Below, piece by piece: positions 1-12,160 of a DNA stretch of 64,000 bases. A program made the translations under genes and the position numbers. This stretch comes from Hymenoscyphus infarciens (lineage: Eukaryota; Ascomycota; Leotiomycetes; Helotiales; Helotiaceae), in assembly GCA_001414345.1 (NCBI GenBank), contig LLCB01000066.1, forward strand, positions 1 through 64,000. The letters are read 5' to 3'. How positions within the stretch are numbered: the stretch's first letter is position 1; every line of letters starts with the position of its first letter. Below the pieces are notes generated by a model that did not search any database, was not told the DNA's origin, and saw nothing but the letters and a program-made list of their open reading frames with translations.

Positions 1-999
1 TCCGACATCATGTCGAAGTTCCGAGAAGACCTTAGGTCTCTCTCCGAATCAGTTCCGCCACGAGGCGTTGAACGACCTTCCAGGGCCACCCCCCTTTTCG
101 AAAGACAACCCTCTGAACCCTCTCCGATCCTTACCCGTACGCCGAAAAACACAAAAGGTTCCGAAGAGACTTTTCAAATGCGGACGATATACAGACGAGA
201 TGGAGGCAAAAGGCACACAAAGGACAAAACGATCGGTTAGAGAGATAGAGGACAAAATTACAAGCGAACTTCGAAGTCAAAAATCTCACCTCCGAACCCT
301 CCCCGATCCAACCCTCATTCGACCCTCCTTTGCTTTTAAGCCCCAATTCAGACCTCTTTCGTTTAAGGGACACCGCTGCCCCTGATGCCTTCCTACCACT
401 TCCCACTTCTCTCGAATCGGATACGAATCGGATACGAATCGGTCGAAATACGCTTTCCATCAGGACAAAACTCAGAAGCGAGCTCTTAGCTGAGTTATCG
501 CTATCTTTGTCAATCCCGACCGAACATCATCCGACTCTACTCTAAACTTCCCTCTACCAGCGAACATTCAAAAGACTACAGTTACAGACCAAGTCCTAGC
601 CGCCGGTATAAAGGTTAAAAGAGATAGAAGTAGAATTAAGAAGAAGATTACACTAAAGAAACGTTCGCTTTTCAAGTACAGCCATACTCGGAGAGAATAG
701 CAACAGTTCTTACATATATAGGACAAGATTACACCTCAGCTCCGAAACCCGTCTACTACGCTTAAGAGACGCTAGAATTACAACTTTACTAAAATGGTGA
801 ACGATCTTTTAGCTATAGATAAGGAGAGACACCGAAGCACTGAATATTCAAAAACGACCACGCCTGTCGATATCAGCACTTCAGTTCAAAAACACCCCTC
901 CCTCGTCCTATTCAGCTCTAAACTCCCCACGATCCAACAGCGACTCTTTCTTCGAAATCGGAAGAAGAAGAAGTCCTTAAGTACCTCGAAGGGAACAAG

Positions 1000-1200
1000 G
1001 CAATACAACAACTTTGGCATCAAACTTATTTAACCATCCGAAACCCCTCCTCTTGTTGTTCTAAACTTCGGACAATACAACAACTTCGGCATCAACTCAT
1101 TTGACTAGCCGAAACTCCTCCTCTTGTTGTCCTAGACTTCAGACAACAATTTTAAACTTTAATAATATTTAACAACAACTTCGTCTTTTAACCAGCCAAA
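1000..1200 (+). repeat. Minisatellite inside gag-only element, about 3 units
   Basis: About three imperfect units of 70-95 bp are present. Each contains an AACAACTTCGGC-like segment, then TTTAACCAGCCGAAAC, then CCTCTTGTTGTCC. The same unit occurs about 5 times in the copy at 8286-11656 and about 8 times in the copy at 17418-20938. Confidence 0.7.
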
Positions 1201-2013
1201 ACCCCATCTACTCTAGTATAGAGTCTTACAGTCTTTACATTCTTTACTTCTTTTTACTTCTAGCTAGGCCAGAAGTTCTTTTTTACTAAATTCTATAAAT
1301 CAAATATAAATTAGTATACTCTCAAAAGGATAGTAACCTCTTAGCTAAGTTATTACTATCTACGACATTATTAACTTTTCATTTCCAACTTTACTCTTTT
1401 TTTTCTTCTTTCGAATTCGAATCAAATACGAATTAGTATACTCTCAAAGTAAGCTCTTAACTAAGACATCACTACCTCTTAACCAAACAACTTCCAACTC
1501 TACCCTAAATTCAACTTCGAGTTTTTTAAATTCTTTTTTCTAAACTTTTTTAGACCTATACTTATTTAGCAATTCGAATTAGATACGAATCAGTACGCTC
1601 TCGAAGTAAGCTCTTAACTAAGTTATCACTATCACTCTCAACGTTACCTCTTAACCAAACAACCTCTAACTCAACTCTAAATTCGCCTTCAACTTTTGAA
1701 ATTTTTCTAATTTTACTTTAAACTTTTTAAACTTTTAAACTTTAAACTTTAAACTTTTTCCGACCTACTAGACAGGATCGGACTACACTCTTTTCGCGAA
1801 TGCTTACTTTTGATATTGAAGGATTAGAAACGAAGTCTCTTTTACAAGCATCTACGAATTAGGTCGGTTACGATTCGGAACCCATCTCGACATCTCGTCT
1901 CGCTTACGACAATTTCAATAAACAAAGCATCTACGAACTCGACCAACTTACGATAACACAACAATGCAATACTTACACCATCCCGATTCAGCCCTAAACG
2001 ACAAGAGAGAGAA

Positions 2014-2046
2014 GACTCGAGACGAGTCTTTTTCAAGGGAGGGGGA
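2014..2046 (+). promoter_or_regulatory. Hairpin plus polypurine tract before 3' LTR
   Basis: A perfect 6-bp hairpin (GACTCG, loop AGA, CGAGTC) at 2014-2028 is followed by TTTTTC and the purine run AAGGGAGGGGGA at 2035-2046, which abuts the LTR. This is the expected place of the plus-strand primer of an LTR retroelement. The same hairpin and tract occur at 20580-20612, at 28727-28759 in the Gypsy, and inverted near 8650-8685. Confidence 0.75.
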
Positions 2047-2405
2047 TGTGATGGCCTGTCATCTAGGCCATCCTAGATAGCCGATATTACGTGGCATATG
2101 CCGTACATATTAGCTTTCGGCAGTTGTTGTTTTACATTATCTAATTTAGGAAGGTTACGTACGTCCGGACTTTCGGACGTACTTCGTAGGGTTCGGGCTT
2201 TTGTATTAGCCGACGTATGTCGTTGTTCGGTTTCGTGCCCCTTTTTGTCGTCCGAACCTCTTGTATATAGCAGCCTACTCCTAGAGTCAGAAAAGGCCAG
2301 TTTAGCCTTTTCTTCCGTATCAGAGCCTAGTATTTACATACGTCATTCTGCCAAACGCACTCCCATATGCCTCTTCTGTAGTTGTGTGTATTTCGTGCCG
2401 TTACA
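2047..2405 (+). repeat. 3' LTR of gag-only element (family 1)
   Basis: The 359-bp LTR begins TGTGATGGC and ends GCCGTTACA, giving TGT...ACA inverted ends. It contains two strong hairpins: a 9-bp stem with 6-nt loop at 2159-2182, and a 9-bp stem with 7-nt loop at 2289-2313 (AGAAAAGGC/GCCTTTTCT). Family 1 LTRs recur at 8286, 11293, 17418, 20613, 40239 and 41313. Confidence 0.85.
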
Positions 2406-2439
2406 ACTATAAGTATAATGATTATATCTTAGGACTTGA

Positions 2440-5400
2440 TTTAGTCTAGACTAAAAATATATAAGAAGTATTTAAATAGTAAGTAGTACTTATTTATATT
2501 ATCTTACTAGTTTACCTTTTCTTACTTTATATAATAGGCGATAAGGTATTATATAATCTAGTAGAGTAAGTATACTCTGTTATAGCTATTATTAATTTTA
2601 GATAGGTAATACTAGATATTATAACTAGTAGAGTTAGTCTTTAAGCTTCTAAGTAATAGGAGTTTTAGGTATCGAGTATTAATATCTACGAAGTTAAAGA
2701 AGGGTTCTTTTAAGAGAGTAATAGCTTTTAACTTCTTAAGAGTTATACTAGAGGCGTTTCTAGTATTTAATATTTTTTAAGTAGAATAAGTATTTAAAAA
2801 AAGATAATTTATAGATAATAGAGAGAGTTTAATTATAAGATGTTTAGGTATTAGGTATATATAGGTAGTTAGTATAGTAGCTAGGGCGCTAGGTAGCTAA
2901 TTATATAATATAAATTATTAGTCTTAGTAATATAATCTCTTTCTATAATTTATATTATATAGTTATATAACTTTTAAAAACTATAATAAAAAACGTTTTT
3001 TAAGTATTAGATCTATTCTTTAGTATCTAAAGGTATAATAGTATAAGTATAAAGAGTATATTATATAATCTTCTTTTATTTTTTTTAAAGTGTTAGATAC
3101 GGCTCTATGGTATTTTTAAGTAAGTATAGAGTAAATAGTAATACTCTATTAAGCTTTTAGACACCTCTTTTCTTAACACTTATTAAGAATTAGAACTTCT
3201 TAAAAGTATTTTTAGAAAGGGGTTTTATAAGTCTATCTACTACTTACTCTTTTATACTAATAAATATAAGGTTTATATATTCTTTAGCTTATACTTCTTT
3301 AACCTTAGCGTCTTAGGTAGTAATATACTTAGTATAGTTATAGTAGATAGGGTTTTTTATAAGTACTATAGCCTCTTAATTATTATAGAGGATTACTATA
3401 GTAACTCTTAGTTTAGTCTCTAAGATAAGCTAGTCTAGGAGACGTTATAGCTAAATAGCTTTGTTTATAGTATTTATCTCTCTCTTAAGTTTTACTTTAT
3501 ATAAGGATAGTAAGACTATAGCTTATCTTTTAGATAATTATAAGATAGCGTTGCTATTAATATTAAAGAGGTATCTAGAAGTAGATTATCTAGTTTTATA
3601 ATATCTAGCCTAGTTAGTATCTAAATAGCTTATAAGTCTCTTAAGCTTACCTTAAAACACTAAGTTATAGCTTATAGTACTCTTAAGATAACGTATAATT
3701 TATTTTACTACTATTTAATATTTATTAGTTAGATTAAATAAGAATCTACTTATAATAGATATAGAGTAGGTAATGTCTAGTTAAGTGCTAAGTATAGCGT
3801 ATATAAGTAAGCCTATTATAAACTAATATTAACGCCTAAAGGTCTTCGACGCCTTATAGTTTTTAGAGGTACTTATAAGATAATTATTTACTTTTATTAG
3901 TATATAATATATCTTAGCTTTAAGTATATTAAAGTTATAAAGTATTTTTTTAATATAGGTATATTATTCTAATCGAAGAGTATATTATCTTCTGTCGTAA
4001 GTTACTATTATTCTAAGATAAAAGGCTACTAGTCTAAGATTAGATATTTTAAATTATTAACTAAGTACTATTTTAATTTTATTAATTTCTTTTATTAAGC
4101 TACTAGTAATAAGAAGGTCGTTAACATAAGCTATAATAATAATGTTTTTATAGTAGAAGACTCTAGTATCTATATTAAGTAGTTTAAAGCTAAGCGTTTT
4201 TAGAAAGTTGTAAAGAGTATTATACTAGACTTTAGAAGCTTGTTTTAATCTATAGAGTGCTTTTTTAAGTTTATAAACTTTAGTACTATCCCCTCTGCTA
4301 TTTAGGAGTTCTATATAGACCTCTTCTTTAATATTACTATATAAGAAGGTAGTTTTAACGTCTATCTATTTAATCTTCTAGTTTAGAGTAGTATTAATTA
4401 TAAAGATAAGTTTATAGTTTATTAGCTTTATAATAGTAGTAAAGGTTTTATTAAAGTCGATGCTCTTTTCTTATTTAAAGCTATAGACTACTTAGCAGGC
4501 CTTATACTAGATAATCTAGCCTTTATTATCTATCTTAAGTTTATAAACCTATTTATCTATAAAGACCTTTTAGTTTACTAGTCTATCTACTACCTTTTAA
4601 GTGTTATTTTTCTTAATAGAGTCTACTTCCTTATCTTCAGCCTCTATCTACTTCTTAGCTTTAGCGTAGACGTAGGCTTGTTTATATATTTATAGTTTAA
4701 AAACATTATATTATACCTAGGCTAGTAGTGCTGCTATAAACTATAACTTATTAATTAGCTAGTAGATAAGAGCGAATAGTAGTAGGTTAGAAGAGAGTAC
4801 TAGTCGAAGGCTATAGTTATCTATATAGTTTACTATGTCGTCTAGTATAGTTCTAAGACTACTAAGGTTAGAGCTATTATTATCTATAGAGGGTTATAAC
4901 CTTTAACGTGTTTATAATCTTAATACTCTTATAGTAGTAGATATAGCTAGATTATAGTATATAATAATTATAGGCTTTAGTAGTAGTAGAGTAGGTAAAG
5001 GTGTTACTTCTTTGTTTTAATAAAGTACTAGAATGTTGTTTTCTAAATTATTAGATAGCTCTATAAATCTAGAGCTTTTAAGCTTAGGTAAAGGTAGTAA
5101 GTAGTCTAGTCTTAGGTATACTTGTAGTTTCTTTATTTAACCTCTTTCTTTTAGAAGTATAGGTCTTTAATCTTTTGTCTTTTACTAGTGTATTCTACTA
5201 GTAGTCTATAACTTATGTTTATAAGACTTCTTAATTAGCTTTATAACTACTTTAGTAGTATCTATAGTAGTTCTCTTAATTTTAAATATAGGGTTAGCTT
5301 TAAGGTTAACTATCTTACTTTATTATTAATTAGGATCTGCTTTATTAAGTTATTAGTCTAGAGTAATCTTAGAGATAAGGACTTTAAGTACTAGTTCTTT

Positions 5401-6350
5401 CTCTTATAAGTTAACTTATATTTCGTTAATATAAATATTATTAGCTTAAACGATTTTCTTATTAATAGTTTAGATCTACTTAATATAATCTCCTTTATAG
5501 CCTATTAGACGTCTAGAAAAAGTTTAAGTCTTTTTAGGCTTACTCTTTTTAAGCTTATTTTTAAGAACTATATACTATAATTCTATAATTCTTAAATAAT
5601 TAATATAAGAGTATAAGCTAGTAATAGCCTTAAAAGGAGAAATTTTAATAGCTATATAAATACGTCTTTAGTAAAGATAGATAGAGGTTTATAATAATTT
5701 AGACTAAAAGTAGTTAGTATAAAAGTTAAGATAGTACTTTCTTATTATCTCTACTATCTATTATAAGGTTTAGCTTAGGCGTTTAGTAGCTCTATTTATC
5801 TTAGGATTATTTAGAATTATAGTTTTAAGTATAATACCTTCTTTCTTAAGATATTTACTAAGAGTAGTACTAATATATTTACCTCTATTATTACTATAAA
5901 TATAATAGATCTATTGTTTAGAGTACTTATAAGTAGCCTTATATTTCTTGAAATAGACTAATATATTACTTTTATATTTTATACTATAGGCTTTTACGTC
6001 TTTTATTTTATTATAGTAAAAGTGTATCTAGTATTAAAAACTAAATAGTCTAGGTTTTAGAGGTCTTATAACGTCTATATATACTAATTCTATAGAGTAA
6101 CGTCTAGGCTCTATATAGTCTAAATAAGGAACTGATTTTATACGCTCTTCTATATAGGTAGTATAGGTATAGCCTTCTATATATGTCTTTTTATCTATAT
6201 TATAAGATCTTTTATAAAGTGTCTTAATTACTTTATTACTTATATGTCCTAAGTAAGTATACTAAGTCGTATTTACTAGCTTATTAGTATAGGCGATCTA
6301 GGCTTTAGCTAATGTTTTAGAGTATAAGCGAGGGCGTAGTAGAAGCTTAT
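2440..6350 (-). pseudogene. Copia pol remnant (integrase, RT, RNase H)
   Basis: Minus-strand translation gives recognisable but stop-riddled Copia motifs. An ELVYIDV segment near 6068-6095 matches the usual ELVHxDV at the integrase start. A YSNNRGKYIS segment near 5870-5905 matches the conserved DNGGEY region. YVNDLL near 4106-4132 corresponds to the YVDDLL catalytic motif, and a C-terminal RNase H-like tail lies near 2440-2560. The substitutions (D to N, H to Y, C to Y, Q to stop) are those produced by C-to-T and G-to-A RIP changes. No product can be made. Confidence 0.75.
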
Positions 6351-8285
6351 ATTAGCTTAGGAGTACTAGAAGTCCTTTATGCTTTATAAGTTGAATTATA
6401 GTACTAGGAAGAGTTCCTAGTATTAATATCTAGAGGTTGTCTTTAATAGTAAGTTTATAAACGTATAAGGTTTTAGCGTTTAGCAAAGTTTAAATATACT
6501 TATATGTTTTCTATAAGTCTACTTAGAGTCTCTTATTTAATAGCTATAAAAAAGAAAGAAGGTTAGCTTCTAGAGTAGAGTAGTAGAGTATATTAGAGAG
6601 TAGTAGTATCTATAATCTAGTTTCTATTTCTATAACTAACTTTACTATTTCTTTAAAGATAATAGATAATTATATTCTACTAATACCTACTACTACTTAT
6701 AGTTTATTAAAGTCTAGAGGCTCTAGATTTATAAAGAGTAACTTCTAGTAATAGATAGATTTAGAGTATCTACTATTAATAATCTATCTTTATAATAAGG
6801 ATTTAGATATTAAGGCTCTTAGTATTTTAAGATTTAGTATAAGATATACTATCTAGGCCTAATAAGAGATAGAGTAGTAGTCGGCTTTATTATTTTAGTT
6901 AATAACTAATAGTCTTATAAATACTATAGTAGTAGTCTTAGTATTCTTATCTCTTAACTTCTTTTTCCGATCCTAGGTGTCGCTTTAAGAGCGAGGACGC
7001 TTCTTATATTTAGTAGCTTTTATAGCTGCCTTATTAGCTATTCGCTTATTATAAGCTAGCTTTAGGTAAGGATGTTTCTTAATATAGTTTACTTCTAGAT
7101 AATATATTTTTTTATAATATATATATTTTAGTATTTTATTAGTTCTAGATTATTTATAAGTAAGTATATCTATTATTATATTATTAGTATCCGTAGTTAT
7201 ATACTATTCCTCCTTTTAAACTACTATTATAAGTTTACTAATAGGTGTAATATAGCTAGTATTATTAACGTAGTTATAAGTCTAGGTCTAATATCCTTTA
7301 AAAGTGTTATATACTAGAGTAAGGCTAAATATATAGAGTTAGCTAAACTAAGGATCCTTAAGTTTAATATCTAGTAAGATGAGTAAGAGCTTATAATTAA
7401 TCTAGAGAAACTAAGAGTTATACTCTTAAATAGAGGCGAAGACGTTAAGCTATAAGAATAAGAGCTTACTTATAAGTTAATTAAATTATACTAATCTTTT
7501 AAGCTAAAATCTATTCTTAAGTTTTATAAGAAGTTATAGGACGTTATTACTATTATTCTTAATATAGTTTCTAGCTAAGAAGCTATACTTACTACGTATT
7601 ATATAGGATCCGACGTCTAAGAATTTAATCTATTCTTTATCCTCCTTTCTATATTCTTTCTTCTTAGCTCTAAGATAGTAGCTTATCTAGGACTTATAGC
7701 TTATACTACTAGGAGAGTACCTAGTCGCTACTTCTTATAGGTAATAAGCTACTTATAGTAGTAGTCTTTAATATAGAGGCTATTAACAACTTATCTTTTC
7801 TATTTAGTCTAGTTAGCTTTATTAAGCTTTTAGATATTATTCTAAGTTTAATTTTTAATAGATATAATTAAAGAGAGCTAGGTAGGCTAGGAGTAGAGGA
7901 GGTAAGAGTAATAGGTAAAAGTTCTTTAGTATAGAGTCTAAAGATATTTATAAGGCTTAGAGAAGGAGGAAGAAGTTCGTTTTCTAATAAGAATAATTTA
8001 GTAGTATTAGAGCTAGTATTAGTTTTAGATTCGGTTTTAGATTTAGATTCTAGATTAGAGAGTATATAGTTAGAGTCTTTAAGTAGGTCGTCTTTATAAA
8101 AGTGTTTAGAATAAGTTTAAAGAAGAGTTCAAGTATAATAGAGAAAAAGATTAAGTTTAAAGTATAATATAAGTAAGTACTATCTTATCTTCTTTATTAT
8201 TCGATAGGCTAGGAAGCGCCTTCTTAAGGCTACTTCTAGCCTTTCTCGACTTATTCTAAATTAGCTTTTAGTAATCTTCTAAGAC

Positions 8286-8649
8286 TATAATAGCACGAAA
8301 TATATACAACTACAGTAGAGGCATATGGGAGTGCGTATGGCAGAATGACGTATGTAAATACTAGGCTCTGATACGGAAGAAAAGGCTAAACTGGCCTTTT
8401 CTGACTCTAGGAGAGTAGGCTGCTATATACAAGAGGTTCGGACGATACAAAGAGGTACGAAACCGAACAACGACATACGTCGGCTAATACAAAAGCCCGA
8501 ACCCTACGAAGTACGTCCGAAAGTCTAGACGGACGTACGAACGTACGTAACCTTCCTAAATTAGATAATGTAAAACAATAACTGCCGAAAGCTAATATAT
8601 ACGGCATATGCTATGTAATATCGGCTATATAGGACGGCATGCTGTTATA
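8286..8649 (-). repeat. 3' LTR of gag-only element (family 1)
   Basis: The 364-bp LTR runs on the minus strand, ending at 8286 beside the AAGAC duplication and starting at 8649 beside the polypurine tract. The hairpin stems described for the LTR at 2047 are kept. Confidence 0.85.
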
Positions 8650-9319
8650 TCCCCCTCCTTTGAAAAAGACTCGTCTCAAGTCTATCTATCTCTTGTCGTT
8701 CAGGGCTGAATCAGGATGGCGAAAGTTGTTGTATTTGTCGTATTTGTCGTAAGCGAAAAGGTAGATTAGGGTCTGAATCGTAGCTGACCCGAGTTCGTAG
8801 ATGCTTTATTTATTAAAATGTCGTAAGCGAGATGTCGAGATAGGTTTCGAATCGTAACTGTAGATGCTTGTAAAGAGACTTCGTTTCTAATCCTTTAATA
8901 TTAAAAGTAAGTATTAGCGTCCGCTAAAAGAGTGTAGTCCGATCTGTCTAGTAGGTCGGAAAAAGTTTAAAGTTTAAAGTTCAAAGTTTAAAAGTTTAAA
9001 AAGTCGAAGGTGAATTTAGAGTAGAGTCGGAAGTCGTTCGGTCGAGAGGCGACGTTGAAGGTGACAGTGATAACTCAGTTAAGAGCTCACTTCGAGAGCG
9101 TACCGATTCGCATCCGATTCGAAGAATTTAAAAACGTGAAGTTGGAAACGAAAAGTCGATAATGTCGTAGATAGTGATAACTTAGCTAAGAGGTTACTAT
9201 CCTTTCGAGAGCGTACCGATTCGTATTCGAGTCGAATTCAGATGAAAAAGAACTTCTGGCCCTGCTAGAAGTGAAAAGAAGTAAAGAATGTAAAGACTGT
9301 AAGACTCTGTACCAGAGTC

Positions 9320-9730
9320 GGTGGGGTTTCGGCTAGTCAAAGGCGAAGTTGTAGCCGAGTTGTCAGAGTTAAAATTTGTCGTCTGAGTATCTGAGGACAA
9401 TAAAAGGGGTGGTTTCGGCTGGTTAAAAGAGTTGTTACTGAAAGTTGTCTTATTGTCTAAAGTTTAGGACAACGAAAGGAGAGGTTTCGGCTGGTTAAAT
9501 GAACTTGATGCCGAAGTTGTTAAAGTTGAAATTGTTATCTAAAGTTCGGGATAACAAAAGGAGGGGTTTCAGCTAGTTAAAGGCGAAGTTGTTTCTAAAG
9601 TTGTTGAATTGTCTAAGTATCTAGGGATAATAAAAGAGGTGGTTCAGCTAGTTAAAAGAGTTGATGCCGAATGTTGAAAATGCTGTCTAAAGTTTAGGAT
9701 AATAAAAAGGGGTATAGTTTCGGGTACGAC
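9320..9730 (-). repeat. Minisatellite inside gag-only element, about 5 units
   Basis: Five units of about 75-90 bp are recognisable by the recurrent GGTTTCGGCTRGTTAAA block near 9324, 9411, 9484, 9564 and 9641, with a degraded partial unit near 9716. The array is homologous to those at 1000-1200 and 19100-19735. Confidence 0.75.
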
Positions 9731-10501
9731 ATTTATTAGTACTGTTGTAGGAACTGTGTTGCTTAGGCCTATAGGCCGCCTTATTCCCTTCAAGGTACTT
9801 AAGGACTTATTTGTTATCTTTTGATTCCGATTCTACTTTATAAGTGGCAGAAGATTCGCTGTCCGATTGTGGGGAGTTCGGAGAGGAGGTATTTTGGACC
9901 GAAGTGCTGATATTACGTAACTTAGCGTTTCGGCGTGTCTCCTTATCTAAAGCTAAAAGATTAGTTACTATTTTGACAAAGTTATGGTTTTATTATCTCT
10001 TTTTTAAAGCGGCTAAGTTTCGGAGCTGTGGCGTAATCTTGTCCTATATTTGAAAGAACTATTCCGATTCTAGTATGCTTCCGAGTATGGCTGTACTCGA
10101 AAAGCGACTCTTGAAATTAGTAAAAGTTTCTTTAGCGTCTTCTTGTCCTATTTATAAGGCTGCGAAAGTATTCTGAGTATCCTCTGTTTCGTAACCGGTT
10201 AAAAAGTAGGTATCTAAAAGGGTAACTATGTCTTCTTAATCTTTAAAAGCAAGGTCTGACTCTGACTTATATCTAGGCTCTAGGTAGTTCTTAGCAAGTC
10301 CGGTTGTCGTACCCTAAATAAGGGCTTTGTATGTTAGAGGTAAACTATAGTAATCGGCATTTACGTAGAGTCTATCTCGTACTAATATCTTCTATTATTA
10401 GTATATAGGTGAAATGCTGTTATCTAAAGGTTTAATCTTTTCGGTTATCTTGCTTTTTTGTAGAGGTTAGAGGATATTTGAAGGGGCTTCGGTGCCGTGT
10501 T

Positions 10502-10915
10502 AGATGGGGGAATGTTGGAAGGCATTAGAGGCAGCTGCTCGTAGCTGAAAGGGGTATGAATTTAGACTTGGAAGCGGAAGAGGGTTGGATCGGGGAGGGT
10601 TTAGAGAGGAGGTATTTTGTTGACTTTGAATTGTGAGTTCGCCTACTCTCTTTTCTAGCTTGGCTAGCTGATCCTTTGTTTCTTGATTTTCTGCTTCTAA
10701 AGCATGTATAACCGACTGTATCTGGTCTGTATTTGAGAAGTCTCGCTTGTCTTTGTTCTTTCGTTGAGATCTTCTAGATCTTGGTGTGCGGATGCTATTC
10801 GGGCGGCTTTTGGAAGGGTTTCTTTTGGCAAGGGGGGTGGCCCTGGAAGGGGGTTTAACGCCTCGTGGCGGAACAGGTTCGGAGAGACCTGAGGTCTCTC
10901 GAAAATTCGATATGA
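10502..10915 (-). pseudogene. Gag-like N-terminal frame with coiled coil, start codon lost
   Basis: An open minus-strand frame of about 137 codons begins where the copy at position 10 has ATG, but here the codon reads ATA, a change expected from RIP of TpG. The product is rich in Arg, Lys, Ser and Pro, contains the segment VPPRGVKPPSRATPL, and then a heptad-like stretch (ALEAENQETKDQLAKLEKR) typical of a coiled coil. The same region exists in the copies at 1 and 18080. Position just after the 5' LTR and leader makes a Gag-type structural protein the best guess. No capsid or zinc-knuckle motif is visible in this part. Confidence 0.55.
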
Positions 10916-11292
10916 TGTCGAATAGAGGGGGGAGGGGGGGGTAAGAGCAGATTCGGAAGCCTTCGCGATGACTTTTTGGTGATAGTCGACTTATTCACTA
11001 AACCTGTGTGTAGTAGTCCCTGTACGGAGAGGGTTATTAGAATTCTCAGGAATACTTAGCGTATTCTAATCCCTTAACGTATAAAACACGATTTTCACCA
11101 GCTATCTATATAGATATTAAACCCTAGTGTTACTAGCCGTCCAGGAGATCTCTGGAATCCTAGCTATTTAAGGATGTTGTTATCCTAGTCTAAATCTAGG
11201 CCGAGTCGTATTCGAAAATAAAAGGAGCGACGATAAGCTCGAAAGAGATATTATAAAGGCTGTTACTAGCGAAGTCGAGTTTAGCCTTTTTA

Positions 11293-11656
11293 TATAACGG
11301 CATGAAATATATATAACTATAGTAGAGGCATATGGGAGTGCGTATAGCAGAATAACGTATGTAAATACTAGGCTCTGATACGGAAGAAAAGGCTAAACTG
11401 GCCTTTTCTAACTCTAGGAGAGTAGGCTGCTATATATAAGAGGTTCGGATGATATAAAGAGGTACGAAACTAAACAACGACATACGTCGGCTAATACAAA
11501 AGCCTGAACCCTACGAAGTACGTCTGAAAGTCTAGACAAACGTACGGACGTACGTAACCTTCCTAAATTAGATAATACAAAACAACAACTGCCGAAAGCT
11601 AATATATACGGCATATGCTACGTAATATCGGCTATACAGGACGGCATGCCGTCACA
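11293..11656 (-). repeat. 5' LTR of gag-only element (family 1)
   Basis: The 364-bp LTR matches 8286-8649 with scattered differences, many of them C/T or G/A transitions. It abuts the AAGAC duplication at 11657. Confidence 0.85.
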
Positions 11657-11949
11657 AAGACCTTATTTCTTCTAATATATTTATTTCGAAATTTTCGTTT
11701 ATATTAATATAATTTTATAAGCTATCTAGGTAGTATATTAAAAGGTTAGTGTTTTTAACTTCTTTAAGGTCGCTGAGTTTTTTACTACTAAGGAGCCGCA
11801 TAGACTAGGTTAGAGGTCGACCTAGTATTTTAGTACTTAGGTGTTTTAGTACTTTTATTATAATATGTATTAAGATGAATTAGAGGTAGTAATACTAGGT
11901 ATAATAGATATAAGAGATCCTGTTTTTTAAATTATAATAACTTATATAT

Positions 11950-12160
11950 CTATTAGTAGAACACGCTTATACTAGGTTAAGGAATTATTTAGAGACTTAG
12001 TAGTAATTTAATTAATAAGTCTAAGGTAGAATTCTAAGCTTATAATCTATTAAAAGGATAGTATAAGGTTTGATATAATTATATTACTTAAGTAATTCTA
12101 GAGGGGAATTGCTCTCTACTTATATATAAGAGGGTTTAGGAAGACTCACATCACGTGACA
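11950..12160 (-). repeat. Probable 5' LTR of the Copia element
   Basis: On the minus strand the sequence starts TGTCACGTGATGTG at 12160 and carries a TATATATAAG box at 12121-12130. Base composition changes abruptly from RIP-mutated to normal at 12160. The inner end, near 11950, is approximate, and no second LTR is available in the window for comparison. Confidence 0.5.

Larger units (their letters stand above)
1..2405 (+). mobile_element. Gag-only LTR retroelement, right part (5' end outside window)
   Basis: This is the 3' portion of an LTR element whose two complete relatives lie at 8286-11656 (minus) and 17418-20938 (plus). It holds a gag-like start (ATG at 10), a gag C-terminal segment around 660-1000 (also found in the Gypsy at 21184-29256), a minisatellite, a hairpin plus polypurine tract, and the 3' LTR. 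No protease, reverse transcriptase or integrase can be read in any frame. The gag frame opening at position 10 stops after 76 codons, so the copy is dead. Dinucleotides CA and TG are still common in 1-1040 and 1780-2405 but scarce in 1140-1760, so RIP is patchy. It was inserted in the 3' end of the Copia element that continues to the right. A non-autonomous status is inferred from the missing pol in all three copies. Confidence 0.8.
8286..11656 (-). mobile_element. Complete gag-only LTR retroelement with TSD AAGAC
   Basis: The 3371-bp element lies on the minus strand. It has two LTRs of 364 bp each (8286-8649 and 11293-11656) and perfect 5-bp duplications AAGAC at 8281-8285 and 11657-11661. 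The interior is only about 2.6 kb, far below the usual 4.5-5.5 kb of gag-pol. It contains a gag-like frame, a minisatellite and the hairpin plus polypurine tract beside the LTR at 8650. No pol motif is visible. Much of it retains CA/TG dinucleotides, so it is only lightly RIP-mutated and younger than the Copia element it interrupts. Confidence 0.88.
2406..12160 (-). mobile_element. RIP-degraded Ty1/Copia retrotransposon, interrupted by a gag-only element
   Basis: Read on the minus strand from its 5' LTR end at 12160 (LTR start TGTCACGTGATG) leftwards, the element shows in order: a gag-like region (11657-11930 continuing at 8285-7000), GAG-pre-integrase and integrase (about 6350-5300), reverse transcriptase (about 4900-3900, active-site-like YVND near 4106-4132) and RNase H (about 3400-2440). 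This integrase-before-RT order defines Copia. A gag-only LTR element was inserted at 8286-11656, duplicating AAGAC. The 3' LTR is not seen: the left gag-only element ends at 2405, so the rest probably lies outside the window. CA and TG dinucleotides are nearly absent, and stops fill every frame. Confidence 0.8.

Noticed and set aside
2098..2412. 104-codon frame within the LTR, with similar frames at 8407 and 11414
   Set aside because: The frames lie wholly inside family 1 LTRs and are read in the LTR sense. Their recurrence reflects repeat copies, and there is no evidence of a protein.
9320..9730. Possible CRISPR-like array of regularly spaced repeats
   Set aside because: The units are contiguous imperfect minisatellite copies inside a retroelement, not short identical repeats with unique spacers; the genome is fungal.
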